NCBI RefSeq assembly: GCF_035582795.1
Contig: NC_134368.1
Span: 40,663,501-40,727,500 of the forward strand
Origin: Mycteria americana
Lineage: Eukaryota; Chordata; Aves; Ciconiiformes; Ciconiidae
Direction: 5' to 3'
DNA: 64,000 nt
Shown here: positions 22,022 through 33,550 of the stretch, one piece after another
Position numbering within the stretch: the stretch's first letter is position 1
Layout: every line of letters starts with the position of its first letter
Notes under the pieces: model-generated
The model's input: the letters and a program-made list of their open reading frames with translations, nothing else
Database searches by the model: none
What the model was told of the DNA's origin: nothing
Program-made: the position numbers and the translations under genes

Positions 22022-24886
22022 GTATATCCTATTTGTTTTGTTCTTAAGTGTGAACTTCTAATGTCCTCAAACACCCAATTAGCTGTCACAGGCTTCCTGG
22101 TATTGTCTAAAACACCCTTGAAAGTACATCTTCTTTCAAGGCTTACTTAATGTGCAATTGGAAGTTAATTTCAGCCTTTAAAAAGTCAATATTTAATAGG
22201 TTTTTGCAGTCAGTCCAAGTTTACACAAGGAAAATGTGCCTTTCCCTGCTGCGTTTGAAGTAAGAATGGGTGTAATAAACTCCATGAGCTTTAAGAAAAT
22301 TGAGGGAAGTTGCATTTGAAGGTAGAACATGAGACACCATTTCCTGATGTCCACCTCATGAGGCATATTCACACTGGTTGAAATCTCTCAGTTAATATTT
22401 CTTATAGAAAGAGTCCATATCTAGGCTTTTCTCTGGGTTCAGTCAAAATGTGTCTTATTCCTAAAAGGATGGGGTTTTTTTTCCTGAAAGGAAGTGAGTA
22501 AATCAGGTTAAAGTAATTATGTTTGCTGAAATAAAACTGTGAATTCAGGTCTGCTACTAAAGTTAGGGTATGCTACCCTTTGTTGCAAATGTATTCTTTT
22601 TTCTTTTTCACAGTGATGTTTTTGCTGTGATCATTCTAAATTAAAACAATAAGGCAATTGTTAGCCAGAGAATTAAGCTCGCTAGTCAGAGAGCAGAAAT
22701 CACCCATGTTCCAAAATGGTATATGAAACTCAAACTGATTTTTCTGCTGCCCTTGAGTCCTGCCTTACTGTTCTTCCAACGCAGTTACAGATCGATACAT
22801 AACTCAGGTTTCTATATTCATATGTAAGCACCTTAAAAGTACAGACAATAACAATTCCTGTTACTTGGCTATCAAATATAATGTTTTTCATGATAGGGGA
22901 TTTTATAACTGGATATTTTTCAGTAGATGGTTTGTGCAGTGTGTTACAGCAGATTGGATTTTCAATTCCATTCCACATTTAATTCTGCAGGTGCATCAGA
23001 AGCAGCAATACTAACCATTTATTAAGGTTCTTTACCCCTTTTTCCAGTCATGTAAACAATGAATTTTAACTAGAGATTCTGCAGTAACTCACCTTTTGCA
23101 TGTGCTTTTTATTCAACTAAAAGTTGAATTCCAGGTATGTACAAACTATTGTTGGTGAGCTTTATATTAAAGTGTTTGGTGGTGGTTGGTAAACATTTGA
23201 GAGTTTCTTTGCTTTAAGAGAAGTATTTAAGAATATGTTTGCAACAAAGGGAAGAGAGGTAATAGCACTGTAAGAGATACCAGTCTGACAGTTTTATAGT
23301 TTGAAACAAATGCCCAATGCTGAATTCTAAATCAGGATGTTTTTTAGGTAAAAGTACCTAAATGACAGCAGCTGAATGAAGAACAGTTGTTGGGTAAAAT
23401 TATGGCTGATACAGTTTCTTAATGACGTAGTGCAGCCAAGACAGAAATATATAACTTTGTGTTTTACAGCGTTCCAAGTAGAATAATCTTAGCTGCTTTT
23501 GTAATAGTAATTCCTTGAGTCAGGAAACCTCAGTTGCTGCCATTTAGTTTCAACACTGCAGTTTCCAGGCTACAAGGGAACATATTTTGTAAGATGCAAG
23601 TTTTAAAAGGAGGCTGATGGATTGCTTACAAAATAAAAGCTTTCATTAAATTTATTTCAGGATTCTTTATTAGAATATAACATTTCTTGGCAGGTAATTC
23701 CATCAATAGTTGTTCACACCTTATTTTGACTTTGAAAAACCCAGTGTCCACAAGAAACGCTCTCTCCCACAGGTAATTAAATATGCAAATTTCAAGAACA
23801 AACAAGCAAATAAATCTCACTCGAGTATAAGTTTAACATTAACTATTTTTTCCTTCCTATCTGCTGTTACATCAACAAAATCATAGCATTGTACTGTACT
23901 ATGATAATTGATATAGCAAATAATGGCAAGTCACCTGCAGTGAAAGGTAAAATCTATTTTTAAAACAGAAATTGAGTAAATCTACATATGCTCATAAATT
24001 TGTCCCCTATTGTTGTAGCTGTGTGCACAGCTGCCTCTGTTATTTTTCCCAGTGGTGTTCTCAGGCACCATTTCTTGATTTGTTTTTGCATTTGCAATAT
24101 TTACATTCAGATAAAAGCATACAATAGAACAGTGTTCTCAGAACTGGACACTCATATTTCTGCTGACATAGTTGGTATATTATTGCAGTTGTGATCTCAT
24201 TAGAAAAAAAAAGTACATTTCTTTCAAAAATTTCAGATTTCCCAGAATTATGAAAAGTATACAATCCTTTATTTTTTATTCTATTTTCCAGAATTTATAC
24301 AGAAGCCCTGATTCCCTCCCTTTTTGTACCAGTTCATATTGCAAGACATTTGGCATAAGATTGATGTGGTTAATTTGCAGGAGTAGAGCTACCAGCATCC
24401 AGTTGCTCAAACTCTTTGTTTTATGCGCATTTTCTCCCTTGGATTAATGTGTTAGTCTTAGAACATTGGTGCGCAGTTTAAATACATAAGTTAAATTTGC
24501 ATTAACAAAGCTTTAAAAAAAGATGTTGGCAAGGAATATTATCATATGGCAAATATAGACTAATTTAAATGGAATGTCATTTTAGACCAAATAGTAAAGT
24601 TACATTGCTCTGAAGGCAACATGAGGGAACAGGAATATGCAGAATACAAGCATACCCTGTTCTTCTAATCCAACAGTCTGAAAAACAATGTCAGCATTGA
24701 GATTCTTGCTAAGACATAGTTTTTTTCTTCTGGCCAGTTGAAGTCTACAGTGAACTACAAAGATATTCCCTTCATGGTGACAAAATCTTGGATAAGAATT
24801 AATAAGCAGTGGGTGACTGATCTGTTTCATGGTTGCCTAGAGAGTTAATGTGAACAGTTAAGCACACTCAAAATTGCTCATCATGT
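22022..24886. other. Intergenic, 5' flank of NEIL3
   Basis: AT-rich sequence immediately beyond the CpG island. No exon, RNA gene or repeat family was recognised. Open frames of up to 91 codons lack domain signals or supporting splice context. Confidence 0.75.
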
Positions 24887-24890
24887 AATC

Positions 24891-25444
24891 TGTTGTGGTT
24901 TAACCCACCAGGCAGCTAAACACCACACAGCCGTTCACTCGCTCCCTCTGCAGTGGGATGGGGGAGAGAATCGGGGAAAAAAATGTAAAATTCATGGGTT
25001 CAGATAATGACAGTTTAATAGGAAAGAAAAGGAAGGGAAAATAATAATAATAATAATAATAATGATGATAAAAGTATATACAAAATAAGTGATACACAAT
25101 GCAATTGCTCACCACCCACCGACCGATGCCCAGCCAGTCCCCAAGCAGCCATCGCTGCCCCCCGGCCAACTCCCCCCAGTTTCTATCCTGAGCATGATAT
25201 CATATGGGATGGAATAGCCCTTTGGCCAGTTGGGGTCAGCTGTCCTGGCTGTGCCCCCTCCCAGCTTCTTGTGCACCTGGCAGAGCATGGGAAGCTGAAG
25301 AGTCCTTGACTGGTGTAAGCACTACTTAGCAACAACTCAAACATCAGTGTGATATCAACATTATTCTCATACTAAAATCCCAAACACAGCACTATACGAA
25401 CTACTAGGAAGAAAATTAACTCTATCCCAGCCAAAACCAGGACA
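24891..25444 (-). mobile_element. Solo LTR of an avian endogenous retrovirus
   Basis: This is a 554-bp LTR with TG...CA ends on both strands, flanked by a perfect 4-bp target duplication AATC (24887-24890 and 25445-25448). Its sense strand is minus: it begins TGTCCTGGTTTTGGCTGGGA, has a degraded TATA-like site (GGATAGAAACTGGGG) about two-thirds along the U3 side of the AT microsatellite, then an ATTAAA poly(A)-signal variant, and ends TTAAACCACAACA. This matches an LTR group that is abundant in birds. No internal viral genes flank it, so it is a solo LTR left by recombination. Exact family assignment is uncertain. Confidence 0.85.
25040..25070. repeat. (AAT)n microsatellite within the LTR
   Basis: About eight ATA/ATG trinucleotide units lie inside the solo LTR. 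Other members of this LTR group carry a similar trinucleotide tract at the same place, so it probably arrived with the element. Confidence 0.85.
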
Positions 25445-25448
25445 AATC

Positions 25449-28400
25449 CTAACGAAATCCTTCCTAAACTTCATAAAAACATTCCCAAATCCTTCTAAAT
25501 TAAGTCTGTTAATGCAATTAATCCAAATAGTTGCACTGTTCAGTGAATCTGTTCTGGTTATGAATTCCTGGTCTGCCAGTGATTTTTGAAGCTCATGCAT
25601 AGTTGATATGGATGCATAGTTAAATTATTTTTTGTCAGTTATCTCAAAATAAATAATGCCTTGAGTGCTGGATTCTTTTTATTGGTGGAAAGTTCTTACT
25701 TTCCATTACAGAAAACATACTATTGTAACTGTTTTTCACAGCTGCAGTTATTGTAAAGATAGAGACAAAGGAAGTTCTTTGGAAATTGCAGTACAGTATC
25801 AATATAAAATCAATATAAAATTATGAACTAAGTTGTGAATAGCAGCTTTAGTATGGGAGTTTCTTGCATTTATTTCATTGTTGCAGCCACAATAAAATGC
25901 TACAACTTACATACTATTCTCACTGAACATGGAGTATATGTTGAAAATACTTCTAATTAATGGGTTAAATGGATTGGAAGTAAAAGGGATAGTTGAAACT
26001 TAATAGTACCATCCTAATTTATACCAATTGAAAACTGGTCACACATAAGCATATTCCTAGGGTTCCAATTCATATACTAAACAAGAAAGTCAATTTCTTA
26101 TAAATAAGTTTAATACATTGTACTTTAGGTTGCCAAAACAGGACATGAGTTAGAGTAAGACAGATAGAGGATGCAAAGACCCCAAACCACTTAATTATAT
26201 GTGCAATTATATTTTAAAAAATTACTAATATTTTTATATTGTCACAATATTACCAAGATTTCCCTGAGTAGTGATTAACGGTATGACAGATTCACCTGTC
26301 AATGACTGTTCGGCTGTAAGCAAGTCACCACTCTTTTAGAAAAAATAGCTTCTTATCTCTGTATCAATTCTTGATTTTCCTAGAGGTGAAAAAAAATAAT
26401 AATCTTTGAAAATCTTGGCTAGTTTGACATGTTAGTTTTCAGCAGAGTAATTTTGCCATTTTCCATCAGGAATTAGATGTGGATTGCTTTCAAACACTGA
26501 AAATCATACTTCTTTCCTAAGAGGCCTTTTTACTGTATTATCTCTTGGCCTTTGCTGGGGGAAAAAAAAAAAAGTAGAACTAATCTATCTTAAATCTGAA
26601 TTTTTCTTCTGTTCAGACCAAAGGGTTAAATCCACAAGAGGGCATTAGACTTAAAAGGAGAGAGGCAAGCTATTCACACCCTCTAAAATTCAGTAATAAT
26701 TGAGGTCCATCAACTATACTATATTTGTAAGGTAATGGGAGCTCTGAACTCCCTATCTAATCAATGGCAAAAGGTAGGCACCTCACCAGACAGTGATTTA
26801 GGGCAGAGGCCTCATTAGGACTTTCTCTCCATTAGCCACACAGGGAACAATGCCAGTTCCTGCTATTGGATACCCTGCTGCGTAACTTCGAGCAGTCACC
26901 TATTTTCCTTATGCAGTGTAAGGGGAGAGTTATGTCTAAGAACACGATTCACTTTTACGCTGAACCGGGTACTGTCTGGAAGTGCCATAGAGTTGCCTAG
27001 ATGCCTCTCTGCAGTCTGGATTCACAGTAGTGAACCACCTCATTTGGTTAGATATCCAAGCAAAGCAATTTTTTCAAAAAAGAGAATGTGGCAGCTTCTT
27101 TAAGCTGCTATAGCAATCTGTTGATACCTGGATAATCAATGGTGCATCCTTCCCCTGGGAAGTGGAGAGCAATTGATCCTAGAGTTTCTAACTCCTGCGA
27201 AAGTATGCAGGAGACTAGAATAGACTGTGTTCTGAACTGACGCTAACTCTCTCTCTTATCAGAGTGCTTTTACTTTGCATAATGTACTTTGTTTTTAACT
27301 AGAGCAATGACTGGAACCAGGGTCGTTTAGATTAGCCTGGAATTATCAAATCTAATTTTCAGCATCTGACTGCTGAACATAGCCACCTCATACTTCATAT
27401 TTTGTAATATAACTACCTCTGGAAAGATATTATGATCTTAGACTGTGATCTTGCTGTTAATTGTAACAGGAGCTTTTGAGAGTATGAATTTAATTTTGGC
27501 ATGTTGGAAGTGAATCTGCATCTTAATGGTGTAGTTATTAAGTTATGTTATTAAGTATTCAGTATCCATCTACACCCATTAATTTTTTTTTTTTAATTGA
27601 AGGGAAATGCTTTACTACTAAAGAGATTCCTCTTCCTTTCTCCATCAGAGTACCTAATAACCCAGTGATAATGGCAGTTCCTTTGGCGGCAGGAGATCAA
27701 CAGTCCATACGCTGCTCCAAATCAGATTGAGTGCTTTGAACATAGCTGCATTATTCCTTGTGTGACTATTTTAAGCCAGCAGGAGAGAGAGTTGCAGAGA
27801 CCACTACAATATTCTCCTCACCATGTTTCTGTTCAAGAGTTGACCTGGTAAACATTACAACAAACTATAGCTCTTGGAGCAGACTCAGAAAGCAAGATAT
27901 GTAGAGATAGATAGTCAATTCCATCTATATATGAGGCATAAAGAAACTGGTATCTTCAAGTCTTGATGCTTGTGCACATCCTAGGGGCAGAAAATTGGCT
28001 ACAGCGAAACTTAGCTTCCTGGTAACATAGGTATCTTGAAGGCTAGGTAGCACTGATGTTGAATGTGGGAAGCCCTAGTTTTTGACTACTTATGTCTCGG
28101 TATCAGACTTCTGAGATCAAACTATTACAGACTAAGTATTACATTTTTTTGTGTGTGTTAGAAAGCAAAACTGGAGAAAAAGAAAGATCTGAAAATATAT
28201 GTATTCCTTCAGAAATGTTCAGTGTAGTACATAAATTACGACATTTCAAAGTTCTATAACCATATCAAGCAATATCAAGTTTCTTCACTGAATGTTTCTT
28301 TCTAAAAAATTATGCACAAAGGAGAAAACATCTTTTGCAGTTCTTAAATTATAGAGTAATATTGACTAAGACTCAGCCTAAATTCAGAAATAAAATGTTT

Positions 28401-30869
28401 GGAAAATAATTGAAAAAAACAAAGTTATTTTATAAATTTGTACTGAAAGTTATAGGCTCCTTGAAGGCTCTTGTTCCCTTCCCAGTTAAATCCTCTGCTT
28501 GCTTTTAGATACTCAGATCCATCAGCATAGGTGTCTCTACCCATTTACAACAGCATAACCTAATTTACAGTCATAGTTTAACTTCATTTGGAGAAATAAG
28601 TTTGACAGCAATGTGCAACTGCCTCAGGGTGGAAAAAGCAGATCTTACTGAAGCTGGATATTAATGGGATAAGTACAGACAACCTACCTAGCAACTTATG
28701 AACAGCGCTCATAACTTTACTGCATCTTGAGACACAGTTCAGTGCCAGTAGTTTTCCTTGTTTTGTTGATGGATGTTGGCTCCTCCCAAATTAAGTAGAA
28801 GTTTCTACATTTGTCTGGAGAAGAAAAGGAAAATATTTAAAACTTGCAGTACTTTATTCAAAGGGTAAAGCCTTGAAGTTATTTAAGAAAAAGTGTCCAG
28901 CAGTGCCTCTAGGCTATGGACATGCTAAAACAGATGAAAGGAAAAAGGAGAAAATTGGTACCTGGAGAGAGGCAGAAACATTCTTTATAGGCTTCTTGCC
29001 AATATTGTATTTATACATACAGTGCTCTGAGGTATATTCTCTTACCCTGGATGTTTTACATTTAAGATTAACACCTCAAGGAAAAATAAGAGGATTTAGG
29101 AGAATATGATCTTGGGATGAAGAACTTGCCATCTTTCCTTCAGGTTTAGATGTTGTACTTTAATGCTGTCCCGAAAAACATTAGGATAATATTTGTTTAA
29201 AAGCTTAGACAGTATTATAAGACCCATGAAGCGCTAATAACAGAACAAAATGAGGTTTGCTGGGCAAAATACAATGAGGGCCATAACACAAACTGTCCTA
29301 GCAGATGCAACCAGTTTTTACTTCTCTGTTACACAAATAGTACGATTCCTAGTACCTTGCTGCAAGCCTTTATCAGCTGCATATGTATATGCAGCACTCC
29401 ATTTTAATTAGCCTCAAGATTCAAGACTTAGAAGGAATAGCAGGGGTCTCTAATTATCTTCACAAACTAGTGATCTGCCCAGAAAATGAGGAATGAATAA
29501 GCATTAAGCAGTCAGAGGCCAGTATTCAATCACAGAGAGAAGCAGGAAGAGTGGAAGATAAAGAAATGCAATTTTCACTTACTTTTCTGGGCCTTGAAAA
29601 TTACTAAAAATCCTTCTTTAGTAAAACACAGCAATTCTAGCTATAGAGATTTTTGTTTTATTCTTATCAGTAGTGTTGGACTAGATATTTTAGGATAATT
29701 TTTTTCTCATGTCTATGCAGTATTTCTGATATTTTTATTTTAAATGTATTTGTTTAGGCATCAGTAGCATTTCTTGAAGGACTCTTATGAGAATAATGTT
29801 TTCCAAGCATTGTTTATAATTTTTCAGTCCTAGTTCCAGGGAAATAAAGACTATTCTTTCCTTCCATTGAAAAAATTTATGACATTGGGATTTAAATCAT
29901 TGCTATTCACAAACTGGCCTTGGCAAAAAAAGGCTGAGGATTATCTCTTTAGCAACTTTTGAATCAAAGCTGCATTATTGATATGAAGCTAAAAAGGCTT
30001 TGCAGTTCTTTATATAATTAAAAGCAACTGTTATTATGGAAATTTTTCAGAACAGCTGTTGTATTGGAAGAAAGGTTACACTCTTCTCTATCAGTAATCC
30101 CTTTAAATCTCTGACATGATTCATAGCTCCTCAAACAATGCTGGTAAATTAAACAAAACTGGATGCCTTCCATACATATATTTATTACTTGCACTCCTAT
30201 CAGCAAGTCATGTAAGAATGCAATAACAGAACTCAAATTGGCTAGTGAAAGTAATGTGAATGTCCCTTTTTATGAACTTTATTTCTATTTTCGTTTTCTA
30301 AAGTACTCATTTTGCCCAAAAATGGCATCCAGCTTCCTGATGAAGCAATACAAGCACTGGCCCAAAGAGCTTACGATCACTACTTTATTCTTGAACCTCA
30401 GTCAAGGGTAACATATTGGAAGGAAAGGATAGACCTTGCTGAGTTTGGTAAAGGCTAGAGACAGTTTTTAAGTAGGATACAAAGCTTTAGCTCTTTATGA
30501 ATTTCTGCCTTTCCTTGTGGAGAATGGAAAAAGATTTTTCCTCCTGGCTGGAAGGAAGCAGCGTATCAGTACTGCAGCTGAGGTTTTTGTTTCATTCCTG
30601 GCTTTCAAGACAGGGAGAGCTTTGGAAAGGGGAGAAGGACCCGCCAAGATTTTTTTTTTTCCTCCAGGGCTAAGAAGTACTAGGGAGCAGAAGGAAGCAA
30701 AAAAGAAAACAAATGTGGGCCTCAAAGACCTGCATAACTCAAAGATTGGTTAATGACTTGCTGGGTTTCAGAGTGTATATTTGTAGTGTATTTTGTAGAT
30801 GTGAGGGAACTCAGAAACAAAGAAGCCTGGGCTTGTATAGAAGCAAGAAGATGCATCTTTTTCAAAGTC
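25449..30869. other. Intergenic
   Basis: AT-rich sequence between the solo LTR and the first plus-strand CR1. A slightly GC-richer block at about 26630-27250 may be an old, unclassified repeat (see findings). No gene was recognised. Confidence 0.75.
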
Positions 30870-31609
30870 CAGCTACTGGGGTGGAATAACCCCATGCAAC
30901 AAATGCTGGCCTAGGCACTGACTGGGGGAGAAGCAGCGCTGCAGGGCGGATCTGCAGGCAGCCTGTTGTCAAATGGAAAATGAGTCAGCAGTGCACCCTT
31001 GTGGCAATGAGGGCTAACCGCATTCAGTCCTACTTCAGGTGGTATATAGCCATCAGGTCAAGGGAAGCGATTTCTCTTCGGTTAGCACACGTGAAGCCAC
31101 ATCCAGACTCCTCTGTGTAGTTTTGGATTCCTCAGCACAGGAAGACATTGACAAACTAGAGAGAGGCCAGCCGAGCTCCACCGGTATGTTTAAGGGGCTG
31201 GAGCACATGATGGATGGTGAGAAGGTGAGAGAGCTGTGATTGCTTAGCAGAAAAGGGCAAGGCTTTCTACACTTCTCTGATTGCTGTCTTCACCTGCTTA
31301 AGGAAAGGTGAAGTTGTTAAGGATGCAGAAGCTCTTCTCAGAGGCGCACAGTGAAAGGACAAGTGGCAATGCAACGCATTCTGGAAAGGAAGTTTTTACT
31401 ATATAAGAAAAACAAAAATTCATGAAGAGGGGTTAAGCACAGGAGGAGGTTGTCCAGGGTGCATGTGAAATTTCCACCCTTGGAGGACATTCCTAGGGAA
31501 AACCCTGAGGAACCTGATCTCACTTTGAATATTGCCTTGCTTTGACTGAGACATTGGACTATGTGAACAGCAGAGGTCTCTTCCAATCTGCATGTTTCTG
31601 TGAGCCTGA
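30870..31609 (+). mobile_element. CR1 LINE 3' region, degraded
   Basis: Landmarks in CR1 sense order are GGAATAACCCCATGCAAC, CACCCTTGTGGC, GTGAAGCCACATCCAGACTC, GAAGACATTGACAAACTAGA, AAGGGGCTGGAGCACATGAT, AGTGAAAGGACAAGTGGCAA, CACCCTTGGAGGACATTCCT and a terminal CAGAGGTCTCTTCCAATCTG. The copy covers the end of ORF2 and the 3' UTR and is riddled with indels, so no frame survives. It ends near 31609 in a remnant of the short CR1 3' repeat (TTTCTGTGAGCCTGAG). Confidence 0.85.
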
Positions 31610-33404
31610 GATCCACACTATTCGTCAGCCAGATTTCTCTTGCTGTGTTTTTGAATTCTGTGTGAAATTCTTCATGTTACTTAAACAAATTTCAAATTGT
31701 ACTTTGCACATGCTGTGGCCCTTATTTATTTTTTCCCCTTCTGATAATGAAATACTATATCTAAGAGGTGTTGGCAGAGGACTGTCAATAAGGTGTTGCT
31801 GATTAAACTGCTATAGCAGTAAGAGGTGGGCTTCTGTGCAATAAAGTTTCTCATGATTTGTGAAGTGGGGAGAATGTTGATTTGGCAGCAACGTTATTTG
31901 GCAGGGTATAACTTGATAGAAGCTGATGAGGAAGATGTTTGACAGGAGTACGGGAAAGTTCAAAAAGGACAAAAACCTTGGTTTTGGACGCACTTTTTCA
32001 ATTTAAGGGTTGGCAACACTGCAGTACTAGGAATGATTTATTCCTTTTGCCTTCGGATATTTTGAACGCTCTATACTGTATTTCAAACTTTGCCTTCAGT
32101 TGCCTTATGCAGACTTCATAAATGGTGAGAATTTTGTATTAATAGAGCGTGGCCCATCACAGGCTAAGGAGGGTTGTTGAGAAAGTAGTTGCAAACTGTG
32201 CCTGTTCTACTACCCATCTTAAGTCAGATCTAAGGAAAAGAGAAGCTGTATAAAACAGTGAATGAAAGTGTCAGCACTGTAAAAGGTTTTAGACACTGGA
32301 GTAAGTAGGGAAAGATAGACATTGGTTATTACTATGTAGAATCTGGTGAGGAAAAAAACACTTGAAAGAACTGCGTAAAATAAACCAAAGACGGCCTCTA
32401 ACTGGACTTCAGAAGCACAATGGATGAGGATTTATAGGATTTATATCTATAAACAACATGAATAATATCTGAATCATGAAAGTATACAGTAAGAAGCTGT
32501 CCAAAGACATAGTTGGTTTGAGCAGACTGCTGTCTTGAAAAGTAGGGCCCCTGGACTCTATTTTTAATAGTGGGAAGCTTCCACTATGGCTCACAAGAGA
32601 TTATATAAAATATTTACACAAATAGAATAAAGACTGTTGAAACTCACAGTGACCATTAAATATCTTATTTTATATTTGTTTTTTCAAAGGGGGAAAGACC
32701 TTGCTTTGACCATCTGTAGGCTGATTTACCAGAAAGGAAAACTACACCAACAAGCTGTGACAGAAGAAGGGATGCAAACCACTAAAAAAGAGTCAGTGAT
32801 ACCATGTAGGTAAGAACAACATTAACTAGATCATTATCTGGGGGAAAAAATTATCTTGAGAATCCTCCATCTGTAGAAGTTTCTGTCCAAAGTAACTTAA
32901 ATATAGTTCAGCTCCTGCTAAATAGATTTTGCCCTCAAAGATGCAGAGGAAACTGACATCTCATAAGTCACTTTCAGCCCAATATGCTCTGGTTTGGGAG
33001 CACTTTAAGAAAAATTGGTTGCTTTCTTCTAGGACTTGAAGTTTTTGAGTCTTTTTTTTTTTTTTTAACTGAGTTTATATCTATCTATCTCAGTTAATTC
33101 AGTAGGGCTTCTTTTCAAAAAGTAGGGATTTGCTTCTATGAATTGTCTGTCATCTAGAGCATTTCCAGTGATCTGGTTGCTGAACTGTCTCTCCAGTGTC
33201 AGGAACCAAAAGGCTTAGAGCTCTTCTCTAGAACCTTGTCAATACTCTTCATTTTCTGGCTTGCAGCAAGAAGCAAATAAAGTCAGTGAAGTTTTGCAGT
33301 AATTGGTGTAATATGTTCCCTGTGGTTAACATAGCCAAGCAGGTGGGCAGCCTCCTTTTACATCAGCTGTATCATCCAAACGATCTCCAAACAAAGGGTA
33401 TGAT
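31610..33404. other. Intergenic between two CR1 fragments
   Basis: No gene was recognised. It contains the poly(T)/(TATC) patch at 33052-33090. Parts could be CR1 too degraded to recognise by eye. Confidence 0.7.
33052..33066. repeat. Poly(T) run
   Basis: Fifteen consecutive T followed shortly by a (TATC)3 run near 33077-33090. This is a simple-sequence patch with no associated element recognised. Confidence 0.8.
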
Positions 33405-33550
33405 GAATTATGTTGTGAGCAGTGGTGTCTGCCAAGGCACCCTGGGATTAGTGTTAGAACCGGTCTTATTTAACATCTTCATTAATGATCTGGAAGAGGG
33501 AGTAGGCAGACCATTAATTAAACTGGCATATATTACACAGAGATAATTCT
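33405..33550 (+). mobile_element. CR1 LINE reverse-transcriptase fragment
   Basis: The plus-strand frame reads SSGVCQGTLGLVLEPVLFNI followed by FINDLEEGVG, the reverse-transcriptase core of CR1 ORF2 (usual SGVPQGSVLGPVLFN...). The active-site strand that should read FADDT is LAYIT here, so the catalytic aspartates are lost. The open frame extends upstream to about 33286 without recognisable RT residues. The fragment lies 3' of the other plus-strand CR1, although its part of ORF2 would precede it in an intact element, so it is a separate insertion or a rearranged piece. Confidence 0.75.
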
